DNA of 64,000 bases from Gerris lacustris (GCA_951217055.1 OX578286.1:36860345-36924344); one strand, 5' to 3'; positions 46,305-59,167 are shown, counted from the stretch's first letter. Program-made: numbers and translations. Notes: generated from the sequence alone by a model not told the origin.

Positions 46305-47900
46305 TCCTAAATGTGAAAATGGTAGGGAAAAAACGAATTTCAAAACTTGAAATGGCTCTACTGAAAAGTTACGTTTTTGAACTTGTACTGTTAAGGCCTG
46401 GAACTTGAGATATTATTTTCTACTTTTTAGCCTTCGACACATTACATCTTATAATCTATTCTAACCTCTCTTATCTGTCAGTGGTCATTGTTGATCGTTG
46501 AGTTGCTTCATTTTACCGCCAAAATGTCTCCTTATAAATCTGGAAATTTATCGATTTATGGCTACTCACACGAAAATCAATGTGAGCGATAAGAGCGATT
46601 GCTCATTTTGATAAAGGTCAAATTGAGATTACAAGATTTATCCCTAGGAAAGTTCATAAAAGAGGGTAACAATTGATGCTTCTAAAATAGTTACCGTGAT
46701 GACTTCTTGTAATGATTTGTAATATATATATATTTAATATTAAGTGTAATAAAAGTTATAAGAAGAAAATCGATCGAGTTGAACCGACGAAGAGTAGCAT
46801 TGATACTTACTAAGATATAAGATAATAAGAGTGCGCAGGCGCGGTGTCGTGGGGTGGGGGAATCCATAAGCAGGTAAAGGTGTCGCTTTGTTGGGATAGC
46901 TCCAAGGTCAGTTGGACAGACTTTCAACAAAGCATGATATACCCTGCAGTAATAGTCCATTACGCGTCGAGTGCGGAAAGTAGAATTTTGCATGCGAGTG
47001 TGGAGTTTGCACCCGAGCGACAGCGAGGGTAGTAAAACCACACGAGCAATGCAAAATGCCGTTTTCCCACGAGTTGCGTACCGTACTTTATCTACGATTG
47101 TTACATTTAAATAATAAATACAGAAAAAAATAAACTTGCTGTATGTAAATTCGTGTCACTCTCTTGATAAAGATGTCATTAATTCTTGAGTTGTAATTTT
47201 TTCTGAATTAATTATTTCTGAAGGAGTATTATTCTCCACATTTTCGTCAAAGTCACTTGATTCACTCATTGTTGTTCACTAAAAACTCGATATAAACAGT
47301 TACTTTAATAAAAGAACAGCAAATTAGTTTTGTTAAATGTAAACAAACTCGCTAATCGTGCGTAAAGCTGAAGAATTCCTCTTCTTTACCGCCCTAGGGT
47401 GGTAAAAAAGAGGATTCTTCAGAACTATGAGACGCGCATGCGCAATGAATACAATTGCGTAAAGTATCACTTTCTACGCATCTAAACAGAGGTACAATGT
47501 TTATATTTCATATCAATGGTAGATAAAATCTTTTCCGTTAAAAAGTAATAACCTCTAACCTGTCACTTACCCATGTCTGTTTTCAATGCTTTAGAATTCG
47601 ACCGCCATTACTTATAGGAGATTTATTATTAAAAATGGTTAATAATATGAATTTGGTAACAACAATGGTTGATTATAGCATTGTTATCGTAAATACATAA
47701 TCTGTGCAAGTGTCAGCTTTCTAGGCAGTCGAGAAGTAGGTCAAATTTAGGTTACAATATCTATCACGGACATATTTGAGATGATTAGAAGCTGGTAAAA
47801 AAAATACGTTGCTTTCACTATTTGTATTGCTCCAGTTTAGATAAGTGAGAATTCGCTAAAGCTGAAGATTGGGGGGTTCCATCATTTCTAATTCTTTGTT
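46305..47900. other. intron before exon 17
   Basis: Holds a GC-richer block (46830-47060) open on both strands without recognisable product, and a short inverted repeat near 47378-47420 (gaattcctcttctttaccgc and its inverse). Probably repeat-derived. Confidence 0.4.
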
Positions 47901-47917
47901 CTACTTGTTGATTTCAG

Positions 47918-48144
47918 GCTATGATCCTTACGAGAAGAAGTTCATTTGCAAATGCGGACGGACGTACAAACACCGAGCGAGCCTTTACAACCACGAAACA
48001 TTCGAATGTGGCAAACAGCCGCAATTCAGATGCACGTTTTGTCAATATTCCTGCAAAAGAAAAGATTCTCTTAAGACACACATCGTTTTGAGACACAAAT
48101 CAAATTGTCAAATGCCCGAAATGATTTTCAAAGAACTTACGTGA
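47918..48144 (+). CDS. lola: lola-type alternative terminal exon 17 (zinc-finger pair, C-x1-C first finger)
   Basis: Terminal exon of 75 residues opening after acttgttgatttcag (AG at 47916-47917). Finger 1 has only one residue between its first cysteines (Cys11, Cys13, His26, Cys31), like exon 5 and unlike the other exons. Finger 2 is C2H2 (Cys39, Cys42, His55, His60), linker GKQPQFR. The lead is YDPYEKKFI. The tail of 15 residues after His60 holds one more Cys but no finger. The exon stands alone, about 5 kb from exon 16 and 3.2 kb from exon 18. No polyadenylation signal was noted in the immediate downstream bases. Confidence 0.88.
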
Positions 48145-48715
48145 ATTTTCTTCTAAATAATAATTTTTTTTTTCGACTTTTTACGTGTGTGCAAATATTA
48201 CCTACTTTAGATGTTCTTTTATTCTCATTAATTTTAAATGTAAATAATAATGGCGAATTTTAACGAATAGAAAAACGTACAAATTTTAACGCACTCAACA
48301 TTTTCTTCATTGTGTAGATAAATATTAAAATAATATAATTGAATGTCCAATACAAAGCAATCAAGTAAAATATATATTTTTTATAAAAATAATGTTGACT
48401 TTTATAGATAAAAAATTAAATCCTATACTTCCTTTTTTAAAATTGCTAAGTTCTGATGTGTGAAATTGAATATGTTAAATTTATTTTTAACCAAATTTAA
48501 TGGAACTTAATAATATTAATATTAAATAAAATTCATAGAGTATAAACTGACAGCTTATTGTCAAAAACACCATAATCTATAACACCGAGTATAGAGACTA
48601 AATAGAGTATCTTAAGAGGGAAGGCAGATGGCACCATTTTTCCCCACCACTAGAATACTAAGATTGAAACCTTCGTCCTGGTTGTCAAGTTGTCAGTTTT
48701 CAAATTATTGAAATT

Positions 48716-48972
48716 TTTCTGATGCATACTCCTCCTGAACGGCTGAACAAATCCGCACAAAATTCGGCACGGTCATAGTGACCAACTACAGGAAGGTATA
48801 AATCTGAAATGGTCCAAATTGGTACACAGGGGTACGGAGTACAAAAGTTTTCTCCTGAACTGTTGCGCCGATCCGCACAAAATTCGGCACGGTCATAGTG
48901 ACCAACCACAGGAAGGTATAAATCTAAAATGGTCCAAATTGGTACACGGGGGTACGGGGTACAAAAGTTAAA
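48716..48972. repeat. two-copy ~120-bp direct repeat
   Basis: Two closely similar copies of a block with tccgcacaaaattcggcacg, gtcatagtgaccaac and ggtccaaattggtacac. They lie in otherwise plain sequence before exon 18. Part of a dispersed repeat is likely. Confidence 0.75.
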
Positions 48973-49389
48973 ATAGTATATGCCCTTCAAGATGCATGTC
49001 GTTGGAAAGCTCTTTAAGAGTACAGTTATTGTTGTTATGTTAACGTTTGTCATATTTTCATTTATGAGGGGTCACTATTGGTAAAATAGAAAAAAATAAA
49101 ATAAATATGGTTAAAATGCACGCTCAGCTCAATATTGCAAGCATTACACACCTAGTAATATTAACACCTTTTTAAACTGAGAAAAGTCTTGTATTTTATA
49201 GCTTGTTGGTATTCTAGGGGAGGGGGAAACTGGTGCCACTCCCCACACCCTCCGGCCTATATTATGACACCTCTATTTAGTCTCTATACATATTCTGGTT
49301 TAGTAAAAAATGAGGACATCACAATAACAAAAAAACTAAGGAGAATAACAATAATGTGTGGGATGTTCATCGCTTTTGACTAACCCTGC

Positions 49390-49815
49390 ATAAACAGCTT
49401 GGTTTTCCGGTAAAATCCGCGTCACGAAGGCGTTGAAATCCGGCGTTTTGCTTCCGCTACTGAAAGCATCTCGAGAGATGTGGTGCATCGTGATGTTCAC
49501 TTGAAGCAACAAGAAAATACTGACAACTGGAGTGAGGCGGCGTATTTATAACTAGCTTTCTGGAACGTACATTATACCTGGATTCCCCGGGTAATCTACA
49601 TTCAAGAAAGCTAAATATAAATCCGCTGTCCTTCACTCCAGTTGTCAGTATGTCGTTGTTGCTTCAAGTAAACAGCACGATGCACCACACCCCCGAAGAT
49701 GCTTCCAGTAGTGTCCAGTGGTGAATTTCAACCCCTTCGTGACGCGGATTTCACCGGAAAACCAAGCTGTTTATTACGAGTCTACCCATGGGAGCCTACG
49801 CACCAAGTTAACCCT
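49390..49815. repeat. diverged inverted-repeat element, same family as 26800
   Basis: Two arms in opposite orientation share the aaacagcttggttttccgg and gaagatgcttccagtagtg blocks with the 26800 element. The core is damaged in both arms, so a ribozyme here is unlikely to work. Confidence 0.5.
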
Positions 49816-49819
49816 GTAT

Positions 49820-51300
49820 AATCTAAATACCACTAACTGACTCATCGCAATAACCCTGGAAACGCAGGATCTATGACCATGAAATGTTGTATGTGCTCGC
49901 TAAGAAATATTTTTACTATCCAGTATCACGATGCAATTTGGAGGCCTTATGAATACAGAATTTGACATGATGATAACTCCGAAACGAGTTCTATACATCA
50001 ATAATAATGGACAGTTGAGTTGCCGGCTTTTCCTTTCAGAATTGTCCCTGCAATGGATCTGGAACCCAATTTGGATCTCATGATCGTAAGTATCGTGGTA
50101 ATTTTACACTTATATCATCAGTGCATTATTCTATTCACATTCTCAACAGTTTCTCACTCCCTTAGACTCAGCTTATACGCTACACCTTAGGTGCATCTCA
50201 TTCTAGACTCATTGTTTGCGTATATTTTTGCATGTCGGTGAAATAATTCTCCAATGCCAGCTCTTTGAGTAGCGTAATTTTTAGCTCATTGTTCTGTTGG
50301 CGCATTTAGCCTTAGTGTATGTTTCCATATACTCGTATCATCAAATAAAATCCTCCAATACCAACAAATTCAAGCGAAATTTTTACACATTATTCTTTTG
50401 GCACATTTAGCCTCAGTGAATGTTCCGTGTATCGTCAATTAAAACGGAGGTAATATTTTCCCCATTCCTTCCGCATTTAACTAAAACCTAATGAGATCAG
50501 ACCATGTTCCTCGCAACGGTATCCAACACACTTAATTAATATCATGGTGTGCATATTTCTCACCTAACACTTTGGTATGCACAGCTCATGCTTTGTATAT
50601 CCTCTTATTAAAGTTTCTAAGCCTTACATTCCTATAATCTAATCGTATTATCTCTGCAATCAATGTACACTAACGTCTTCCAAAACCTAAACATTCGTGT
50701 AAATCTTTATCCATTTTTTTACAAAGTCTCATGTCTATCTGTCCTTCATTTTCCGTAAACCACCAATTCTTAAAAACTACTTGTCCGATTTTAATGAAAT
50801 TTGGATTGTAGATCAGAATTAGCCCACTATCGGTCTCATATTACCATCATCGCACATTTAATATCTGAATAATAATAAATATGATCTTACTGGGAATCGA
50901 AGCAAGTTCAAACAACCAGACTTTCAGTTTCCAGTGGGGTTACATTATTTTATACTCATGTGACCATTTGTCCAATAATTATTGGCAGACTATTATCTGG
51001 ATCGTCCGGAGGAGACCACTTCAGGGAATTTGTAAATCCCAACGTTTCGAACCTACAACAGGAAGCATTCTCAACGGAGTTTCTCATCATGAGAGTCACT
51101 TACAGCGCTTATCATGATCAATTCCCTTGAGAATGATCGCTAATTCCCTTGAGAATTATCCCTGTAATGAGTTGAGTTGCAAACGTCGGGATTCACAAAA
51201 TCTCTGACACTGTCCCCTCTAGAAGATCTAGATTCATTTGACTCTGACCCCGGAAATCCAATAAGAAAGACTATTATTTTATTACTTTTATAATTTAAAA
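49820..51300. other. intron before exon 18
   Basis: A dispersed repeat at about 50730-50840 (cttaaaaactacttgtccga) matches one at 63250-63330. Decayed hammerhead-family sequence lies near 51040-51080 on the minus strand. Confidence 0.45.
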
Positions 51301-51354
51301 TTTTTCTCATGACCGAGTCTAATGTGTATTCTTGTTATTGCTTGTTTTTGCCAG

Positions 51355-51536
51355 GTCAACATCGCTACAGTTGCTCTATTTGTGGAAAGTCCTACAGACA
51401 CAAATGTTCTCTTATAAGCCATCAGCGTCATGAATGTGGAAAACACCCGAATATTTGCTGCCCTCATTGTCCATTTAAGACGAAACTTAAAGGAAACTTA
51501 AGAGCTCATTTAGCATTGAAGCATACTACAGAATAA
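51355..51536 (+). CDS. lola: lola-type alternative terminal exon 18 (zinc-finger pair)
   Basis: Short terminal exon of 60 residues opening after attgcttgtttttgccag (AG at 51353-51354). Finger 1 is C2HC (Cys7, Cys10, His23, Cys28) and finger 2 is C2H2 (Cys36, Cys39, His52, His57). The linker is GKHPNIC, so an extra Cys35 sits directly before the first zinc ligand of finger 2. The tail is only TTE. The stop codon overlaps an AATAAA signal (51535-51540), which would leave almost no 3' untranslated region if used. Confidence 0.88.
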
Positions 51537-51654
51537 TAAATTATAAAAATTGTAAAATAATTGTTTTTTTATGTGCCTATTTGATTTAGGTAGTGACAAT
51601 CATTCATACAGATTATTACTTTATTTTTTTAAAAAAATATTTAGACTAAGTGCA

Positions 51655-52070
51655 CACCAAAAAAACTTTTGAGTGAAACCAGTTTCATGAAACGTTATAC
51701 TAAAGTTGCAGGCAACCCTTTGACCAAAAGCGCTGGGGCTACAGTTCTGGGTTTCATGAATTCCATAGAAACAGTTGCATTAAGTTTCTTATTACCTACC
51801 AGTACCGGTTGATGTACTCGTAATACAAAATTGTGTGCTCTGTGTTTCTTTAGGTATTTTTGTTTTATTTGTTTAATCATAAAACTGATCGAAATGAGTT
51901 TCCTCATGTATGGCGCACATACTGGTTGCTTGGAACCAGTGTTATGAAACAAGTTGCATAAAACTAGTTTTATGAAACTGGTTTTGGTTGTGTGAAACAA
52001 GTTTTATGAAACTGGTTGCCTAAAACTAGTTTAATGAAACTGGTTGCATAAAAAACTGCACTGTGCCTTA
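51655..52070. repeat. repeat-rich block of gaaactggtt / aaaactagtttt units
   Basis: Multiple short direct and inverted copies of atgaaactggttgcataaaa and related strings after exon 18, bounded by gtgcacacc and ctgtgcc. An open minus-strand frame of 101 codons here has no recognisable product. Confidence 0.5.
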
Positions 52071-52655
52071 TAATGAGAAAACGTAAAAAAAATCCGCCGC
52101 TTTGAATTAAACCTCAGTCATTCGCTTTCTGGGCAAACTACTATGCTAAGCAGGTGTGAGTTACACATAATTTAAAAGCCCTTGTGTACATTATTGACAA
52201 TTAATGAGAGTTTTATTAAAATTAACAATAACCACTTCGAACAGAACTAATTAAATTTATTAATCTCTAAAAGTTCATTTCTTGTATAAAAGTTGTACTA
52301 AAATCACTTTGGGTTTCCTCAAACTAGAAGTTTTAGTTGTTTTGGCCTCTGGATTCATCATAGCAATCTTGTTTTAATGCAAACACTTGATGAAGAATGT
52401 GAATTCCGAACATTTAAAAATGTGTTAACAATTATGACCGCCTTTTAAAATTCAGTCTCATTTGATTATATTAAATTAAATATGTTTCTAAATTGATTTA
52501 ATTAGTCAGCAATCAAATCTGCATGCTGTTGCTGCAAATGTAAAAATGGCTGTCTTTTTTTTCCTTCATTGAAATTGTTATCAAAAATAAAAATAAAAAA
52601 AAATATTGTTTCTATTATTTTGTTCTTAATACTCTTGTTTTTATTGTTTTGACAG

Positions 52656-52864
52656 GTGATTGCAGTGATTGGTTCCCGTGCGGTGATTGTGGACGTGTCT
52701 ATCAACACAAGAGGTCATTGACGCGTCATATCAAATATGAATGTGGAAAAGCACCTCAGTTTACATGTCCCTATTGTCCTGGGAAATTTAAAAGAAAAGG
52801 AACATTCCAATCACATTTATTTTCTCTACATGGTGAAAGTTTAAATTCAATTCCCAGAGACTGA
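52656..52864 (+). CDS. lola: lola-type alternative terminal exon 19 (zinc-finger pair)
   Basis: Terminal exon of 69 residues opening after tttattgttttgacag (AG at 52654-52655). Finger 1 is C2HC (Cys9, Cys12, His25, Cys30), finger 2 is C2H2 (Cys38, Cys41, His54, His59), linker GKAPQFT. The lead DCSDWFP holds an extra Cys3. Finger 2 starts CPYCPGKFKRKG, lacking the usual aromatic-Arg, and ends SLHGES. It lies 1.1 kb after exon 18. A 75-bp tandem array begins about 100 bases after the stop. Confidence 0.88.
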
Positions 52865-52965
52865 AGAGTAATTTTACATATATATTATATATTTTAAAAT
52901 ACCTTATGGGTGGTAACTTCCAGTTGTTAAAAGTTATTGGTCTATCTGTTGGTTTGTTCTGTATT

Positions 52966-53745
52966 TTGTTGCTTCGAGTCACACAGACGCTCAATACCTG
53001 AAAGACAACTTCTACAGTTAGTTCAATTTGATGTTGCTTTGAGTCACATAACGTGGTCCTCAATAGCAGAAAGATCAAAACAAATCCCATAGTTAGTTCA
53101 ATTTGTTGTTGCTTTGAGTCACATGACGTGGTCCTCAATAGCAGAAAGATCAAAACAATCCCATAGTTAGTTTAATTTGTTTGTTGTTTTGAGTCACTTG
53201 ACGTGGTCCTCAATAGCAGAAAGGTCAAAACAAATCCCATAGTTAGTTTAATTTGTTGTTGCTTTGAGTCACATGACGTGATCCTCAAAAGCAGAAAGAT
53301 CAAAACAAATCCCATAGTTAGTTAAATTTGTTGTTGCTTTGAGTCACATGTCGTGGTCCTCAATAGCAGAAAGATCAAAACAAATCCCATAGTTAGTTCA
53401 ATTTGTTGTTGCTTTGAGTCACATGACGTGGTGCTCAATAGCAGAAAGATCAAAACAAATCCCATAGTTAGTTCAATTTGCTGTTGCTTTGAGTCACATG
53501 ACGTGATCCTCAATAGCAGAAAGATCAAAACAAATCCCATAGTTAGTTTAATTTGTTGTTGCTTCGAGTCACTTGACGTGGTCCTCAATAGCAGAAAGAT
53601 CAAAACAAATCCCATAGTTAGTTTAATTTGTTGTTGCTTCGAGTCACATGACGTGGTCCTAAATAGCAGAAAGATCAAAACAAATCCCAGTAGTTAGTTC
53701 AATTTGCTGTTGCTTTGAGTCACACAGCGAGTTGCTCAATAGATG
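52966..53745. repeat. 75-bp tandem array after exon 19
   Basis: About ten units with gttgctttgagtcacatgac, gtggtcctcaatagcagaaa and caaatcccatagttagttca. The unit is exactly 25 codons, so open frames over 110 codons run through on both strands; these are by-products of the period and not genes. Confidence 0.9.
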
Positions 53746-53934
53746 AAAGATCAAAACGCCTTAATACACCATATAGGTAGATAGTTATAGATTATTATAA
53801 CTTCATTCGCTGGAATCTTAGGATTTATCCTCCAGCACTTGAATGCGGCGACAAAAGTGTCTAAAAGTATGTACGCAATTTATTATGACGATATTACAAA
53901 ATTATCGTTAAAATCCATTACCAAAAGCAATCGT

Positions 53935-54270
53935 ATCTTTCTACTAGCAGATTATTCAACTGGACTGTACTCGTATCTTTCTACTAGTAGATTAGACAAC
54001 TGGACTGTTCTCGTATCTCTCTACTAGTAGATTAGACAACTGGACTGTACTCGTATCTTTCTACCAGCAGATTAGACAACTGGACTGACTGTACTCGTAT
54101 CTTTCTACCAGCAGATTAGACAGCTGGACTGTACTCCTATCTTCCTACTAGCATATTAGACAACTGGACTGACTGTACTCGTATCTTTCTACCAGCAGAT
54201 TAGACAGCTGGACTGTACTCCTATCTTCCTACTAGCATATTAGACAACTAGACTTTACTATAGTATCTTT
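53935..54270. repeat. ~45-bp tandem array
   Basis: Six or seven units of ctcgtatctttctactagta, gattagacaactggactgta with small insertions. Confidence 0.85.
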
Positions 54271-54739
54271 CTTCCAGCATCCATGAAAATAATAAATTAA
54301 TAATAATTCTATAACGTTAGAAGTAAATTTGATCACTAGATTTTGGTATGTACATTACTTATCCAAATTTCATTAACATTCCAGGGTTTCATCAATCAAT
54401 ATATATGAACAAGAATACATAATCAATAAAAAATTGTTGTTCTTAAAAATTCCACTCAAAGTATATTAATATAGGTGAGACCCTCAAGTGAGGGTTACTG
54501 CGTCGTACTTTATGAGTAAATTGACATTTCTTATAAGGTTAAAAGTAAATGTGGACACAAGATTTTGGTATGTGCTAAATCTAAACTTCATTAACATTCC
54601 AAGGTTTCATATAAGATAGAAAATACAAAATGTTTTCAATCAATTTGAATGAACAAGAATAAATATTCAATGAGAAATTATTGTTCTTAAGAATCTCACT
54701 CAAAGTATATTAAGATAACTTGGTACATAGACTTCCGTG

Positions 54740-54995
54740 GGCAGACTCGTAATAAACAGCTTGGTTTTCTGGTGAAATCCATGTCACAATGAGGGATGAA
54801 GTCCTTAGTTTCGCTTCCACTGCTGGAAGCATCTTCAGGGATGTGATGCATTGTGGTGTTGACTCGAAGCAAAAATATATATCCTGTGTTTGCTTTGAGT
54901 CAACACCACCCCTGAAGATGCTTCCAGCAGTGGAAGCGAAACGTTGGACTTCATCCCCTTCGTGACGCGGATTTAACCGGAAAACCAAGCTGTTT
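54740..54995. repeat. compact inverted-repeat element, same family as 26800
   Basis: Arms 54740-54880 and 54888-54995 in opposite orientation. The plus arm has an intact core: ctgaaga at 54912, stem gcttcca/tggaagc, then gaaacgtt. The minus arm has the core but reads gaaacta. Confidence 0.5.
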
Positions 54996-55224
54996 ATTAT
55001 ATTAAGAGAGGTTAGACCAATAATGTCCATGGTACGTGTGAGGTCTTACTGCTACAGACTTAATTGAAGTTCCCTTTAAGGGGGAAGGCGGAGGGGAGGT
55101 AGTTTAGTTACCAGCAAATCATGCTTGGGAAATTACATAATTGATTCTATAGCGTAGTTTTCCACGTTGAAAAAGTAATAACTTTAGACCTTCTGGAGAA
55201 GACCGCATCATTTTGTGCGGGATT

Positions 55225-55460
55225 TGTGAATCCCGACGTTTTGAACCCATTACAAGGATCATTCTCAAGGGAGTTGCTCATGATGAGTCGTTTTTACAAA
55301 CCTATTACAGTGATCATTCTCAAGGGAGTTACTCATGATGAGTCACTTTTTCAAACCCATTACAAGGATCATTCTCAAGGGAGTTGCTCATGATGAGTCA
55401 TTTTTTCAAACCCATTACAGGGATCATTCTCAAAAGAGTTTACTCATGATGAGATAAATT
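55225..55460. repeat. ~60-bp tandem array with decayed hammerhead-like sequence
   Basis: Four units of acccattacaaggatcattc, tcaagggagttgctcatgat. The minus strand of the first unit reads gaatgatccttgtaatgggt followed by tcaaaacgtcggg, resembling the stem II/gaaac part of the repeat families above but without an intact ctganga. Confidence 0.6.
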
Positions 55461-55574
55461 TGCTACTGACTCTTAAGATGCGGTCACCTCCAGAACATCA
55501 GACATAATTAATAGTGTTATTAAGTGTGTTATTAATGGTGAGTTTAATTTGTAGAAGAAAAGCAAGAAAGACGT

Positions 55575-55670
55575 ATACAAATGTTCTCCCCACCTGGAAA
55601 TCGAACCATAGATATCTTTCATTTTTCCAGTGTATGCTCTAACCCTGATCTCTGAGCTTTATTAAAGAAA
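55575..55670 (-). repeat. tRNA-like SINE head
   Basis: The minus strand has a B-box-like ggttcgatttcc and, upstream of it, gggttagagcatacactgg resembling an A box and anticodon arm. Pairing is too poor for a functional tRNA. Confidence 0.35.
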
Positions 55671-56344
55671 TGAGTTTGATCTGTCCAACTAAATATTCTA
55701 TTAGGATTCAAAATCTTTTCGAATAGATCAGCGTTGTTTCTTTGCTTTACTAGTAGCTCTTAGTGGGTTTATATTATTTGACAAGAAAGCAATGAGATTC
55801 GATTCCGAACTGTAATGATTATTTTTATCGATCTATCTCGCTTCTTCTTCAAACATCAACTAGGTATATCATGTTCTAGACACGGGGTTTCCGATTAATC
55901 ATAATGTGTATGAATAATTAAATTCATTCGATTGAAAATTTAACACTTGTAATGTAACTTATGCTTCCCTAAAAGTTAGTTTTTGTCACTGTTCAAAATG
56001 AATACTTTTTATTTATATATTTTTATTTATATACTTATAATTTAATAATACAAAAATAGTTAAATAATAACAAAAACCCCGAGCATGTATTATTAATTTA
56101 AACAAAATTATTGTTATTAGTATTATTAGTAATTATTAGTAATTAATTGTAGATAAAATTCACCATTGTGTAATTTGTAATTTTCTTTATGAATTTAATG
56201 TTTGTACAAAAGAATAAATTTGTAGATAAATAAAAAAAAAGTTAATTTGGTATTCAATTTGTATAAATACATTCCTGCACAAAGAGATGTACAATTCCCC
56301 GTCACTTCCAAGAATCTAAATTCTGGAGAACGAATGGAATCTAA

Positions 56345-56760
56345 GATGATTTAACGTTTGAACGCCAGGCGTCGGTACTAAAGGTGTTTGATTTAACGTT
56401 TGAGCGCCAGACCTCGCGTCGGTACTGAAGGTGTTTGATTTAATGTTTGAACGCCAGACGTCGATACTAACGGTGTTTGATTTAACGTTTGAACACCAGA
56501 CGTCGCGTCGATACTAAAGGTGTTTGATTTAACGTTCGAACACCAGACTTCGCGTCGGTACTGAAGGTGTTTGATTTAACGTTTGAACGCCAGACGTCGG
56601 TACTAAAGGTGTTTGATTTAACGTTTGAACGCCAGAGGTCGCGCCGGTACTAAAGGTTTGATTTAACGTTTGAACGCCAGAGGTCGCGTCGGTACTAAAG
56701 GTGTTTGATTTAACGTTTGAACGCCAGTCGTCGGTACTAAAGGCGTTTGATCTATTCACT
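56345..56760. repeat. ~47-bp tandem array
   Basis: About nine units of ggtgtttgatttaacgtttg, aacgccagacgtcgcgtcgg, tactaaa. CpG-containing and GC-richer than the surroundings. Confidence 0.85.
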
Positions 56761-56956
56761 GTCAAACAATTGATTCATATAAAGAGTATAGCTCGAGCTA
56801 AGTTGTTATTTATATAGTTAATCAATTTTTCCATTTTAAGTTTGTCAATGCTAAAATCTATAATATCCTACTAGGTACTGGTCCCGTTCCGGGTTTCCCT
56901 TGATCCACCTCTCGACAGGGCTTTGCATTTTTACTGTCCGGTCCGGTTCCATTCAG

Positions 56957-57156
56957 CCAGGAGCCATCCTTTTCCTTACGGAGACATGAAAATCGGGTCC
57001 GACGAACAGAAATACATTGTCGGTTCGCAGGGTGAAGAAGAAGGGCCCTTGGGCATCCCCATATTTGTACCCTCAGTCGGATGGGATTTCCATCCAAATG
57101 TCTTGTCTGACACTGAGCTCTCATTGATCTCCAGTTCCAGCGAAAATCGAAGATGA
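56957..57156 (+). CDS. possible zinc-finger-free terminal exon or orphan reading frame
   Basis: A GC-richer island in AT-rich sequence. A pyrimidine-rich stretch ending ggttccattcag (AG at 56955-56956) would open a frame in the same phase as the other terminal exons and run about 67 residues to a TGA at 57156. The product would be acidic and Ser-rich at its end, with no cysteine pair or zinc finger. The same bases are also open on the opposite strand, which weakens the case. Alternatives are a transposon remnant or chance. I do not recognise the sequence. Confidence 0.2.
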
Positions 57157-57664
57157 GATCACCATCTCATGATAACTTGCTAAGTTAAAGACGTTTAAAA
57201 TCTTTTAAATAAATTACTTTGGACCATTCCAACGCTTTTATTTTTTATATCCATCCCAACGATGGTCATCAACAAAATTCTCCAGACAACATTATCTTAA
57301 AACGAATGCCTTTATCTTTGGTTATTCACTGAAAATTATGCTCCTTCGGTGAAAAAGTTTGAATGAAACGTCTCTATCCTGCATTCTTCTTTATCTCAAT
57401 GTGTACAAGGGTTGACCGTCGAACGAATTAGATATCATCTGAGGACATGGTTCTTTCATTTACAAATTAATGATATCAAATTTGAGGATGCCGTCTGTTT
57501 GCTGATGGAAGAATTAATCCGATACTACCGATGAATATCATCATCATCATTTGAGGAACTTAATAAGTTGTTTTTTAAAATCTTCTAACTTATCTTGTTA
57601 AAATTCTTGTTTATATTCTGCTTTTTAATGATTAATGATTCTGATCTATTTGATTTGTTCACAG

Positions 57665-57858
57665 GATTTGAAGAGAAGCCTTTCAGGTGTCCATCGTGTC
57701 TAAAAAGCTATAAGTTGCTCAACAGTTTGAGAAATCACGTTCGCTACGAATGCGGCAAAGAGGCGCAACTTCAATGTCCACATTGTCCTTTCAGAACTAA
57801 ATTGAAAGGGAGTTTAAAAGCTCATATGGGCATTAAGCATCTTGAATTACTGGAATGA
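57665..57858 (+). CDS. lola: lola-type alternative terminal exon 20 (zinc-finger pair, tandem duplicate)
   Basis: Terminal exon of 64 residues opening after gatttgttcacag (AG at 57663-57664). Finger 1 is C2HC (Cys9, Cys12, His25, Cys30) and finger 2 is C2H2 (Cys38, Cys41, His54, His59), linker GKEAQLQ. It is nearly identical to exon 21; the only differences seen are Ser instead of Asn in finger 2 and Glu instead of Lys at the last residue. The pair resembles exon 11. The split codon is xGA, so the donor exon cannot end in T without creating a stop. Confidence 0.88.
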
Positions 57859-59167
57859 TTTCATCAGTTAAAGATATCTAGAAGAATTTTAGAGTAGTCA
57901 ATTGTTTTAGAGTACAAAACCCTAGATTTTATCCCTTGTATAAACCATATTCTATGAAATCCACTAACTTAATGGGCCTAACGTAGCCAAACCATTCTTA
58001 AAGACTTTTTGTTTTGGTATATAATATTATATTGTATAATATGTACGATATATGAATTTAGGAAGCTTATAAAACCCAAAGCTCAATACATATTAGATTT
58101 AAAATCATGATGACACCACTCTCAGATGCCCATTTCCTAATATAAGAAAATTAAAAATCATCAAAACCCAACTCACAATAACCTTCTTAATATTAAAAAC
58201 AATATATGTCTCTATTTTTCTTCCAAATAGATGTATCCATTGTGACGTTAATATTGTAAATAATTTGATAATATAGGATTTTTTTTTTAAATTAAAATAT
58301 ACACTTGTCTTTTTTATTATACTGTTATTGGTTCCCTGATTTTATTGCTACTGTATGTGGTCGGCACGCAAATGGTTCAAATTCGATCCCAAATCTGGCA
58401 GGGAACTCATGTTCCGTGTTCACTAGCTTCGTGAAATAAATTAGTTGCTACATATTACATAATTAAAGTGGCGTCTCTTCAGGTTGAAGCTGCCATATTT
58501 ACTTATACGGGTGGGGGCGTTTTCACGCTAAACGCATGTCATTTATGTTACACATAGTTAGCGAGAGCTTTTGTTGAGACCGGTTCTGGAAGACGAGAGC
58601 ACGGAAACCAGTCAGGCAGTAAGAGTCGAGAATACGTCCAGAGTGCATGCTAGTTCCGAATCAGATTCAGACTTCGAAAACAAGCGCGAGAATTGAACAA
58701 TATTGTTACGGCAGGGTGGGTGGCCATAGTAGAGCCAACTCACTTTTTATGCGGGTATTGGAATCAGATAGTTTACCGGTTTAGACCATTGTTGTTTTCG
58801 AGTCAAAGAGGACTGGACAACCTTTATCTTCGTCTCATTCACTGAAAATGACGCTCCTTCGGTGAAAAAGTTTGAATGAAACGTCCCTACCCTGCATCGT
58901 CTTTATCTCAATGTGTACAAGGGTTAACCGTCGAACGAATTAGATATCGTCTGAGGACGTGGTTCTTTCATTTACAAATAAATTATATCAAATTTGAGGA
59001 TGCAGTCTGTTTGCTGATGGAAGAATTAGTCCGATACTCATCATCATCATTTGAGGAACTTATTAAGTTGTTTTTTTAAAATCTTCTAAATTATCTTATT
59101 AAAATTCTTGTTTATATTCTGATTTGTTTAATGATTAATGATTCTGATCAATTTGATTTGTTCACAG

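Noticed and set aside
46691..47041. 116-codon minus-strand open frame
   Set aside because: No recognisable domain and placed in repeat-like sequence open on both strands; not called as a gene.
53322..53697. Overlapping open frames of 114 and 118 codons on both strands
   Set aside because: They arise from a 75-bp (25-codon) tandem repeat; no start context or known domain.
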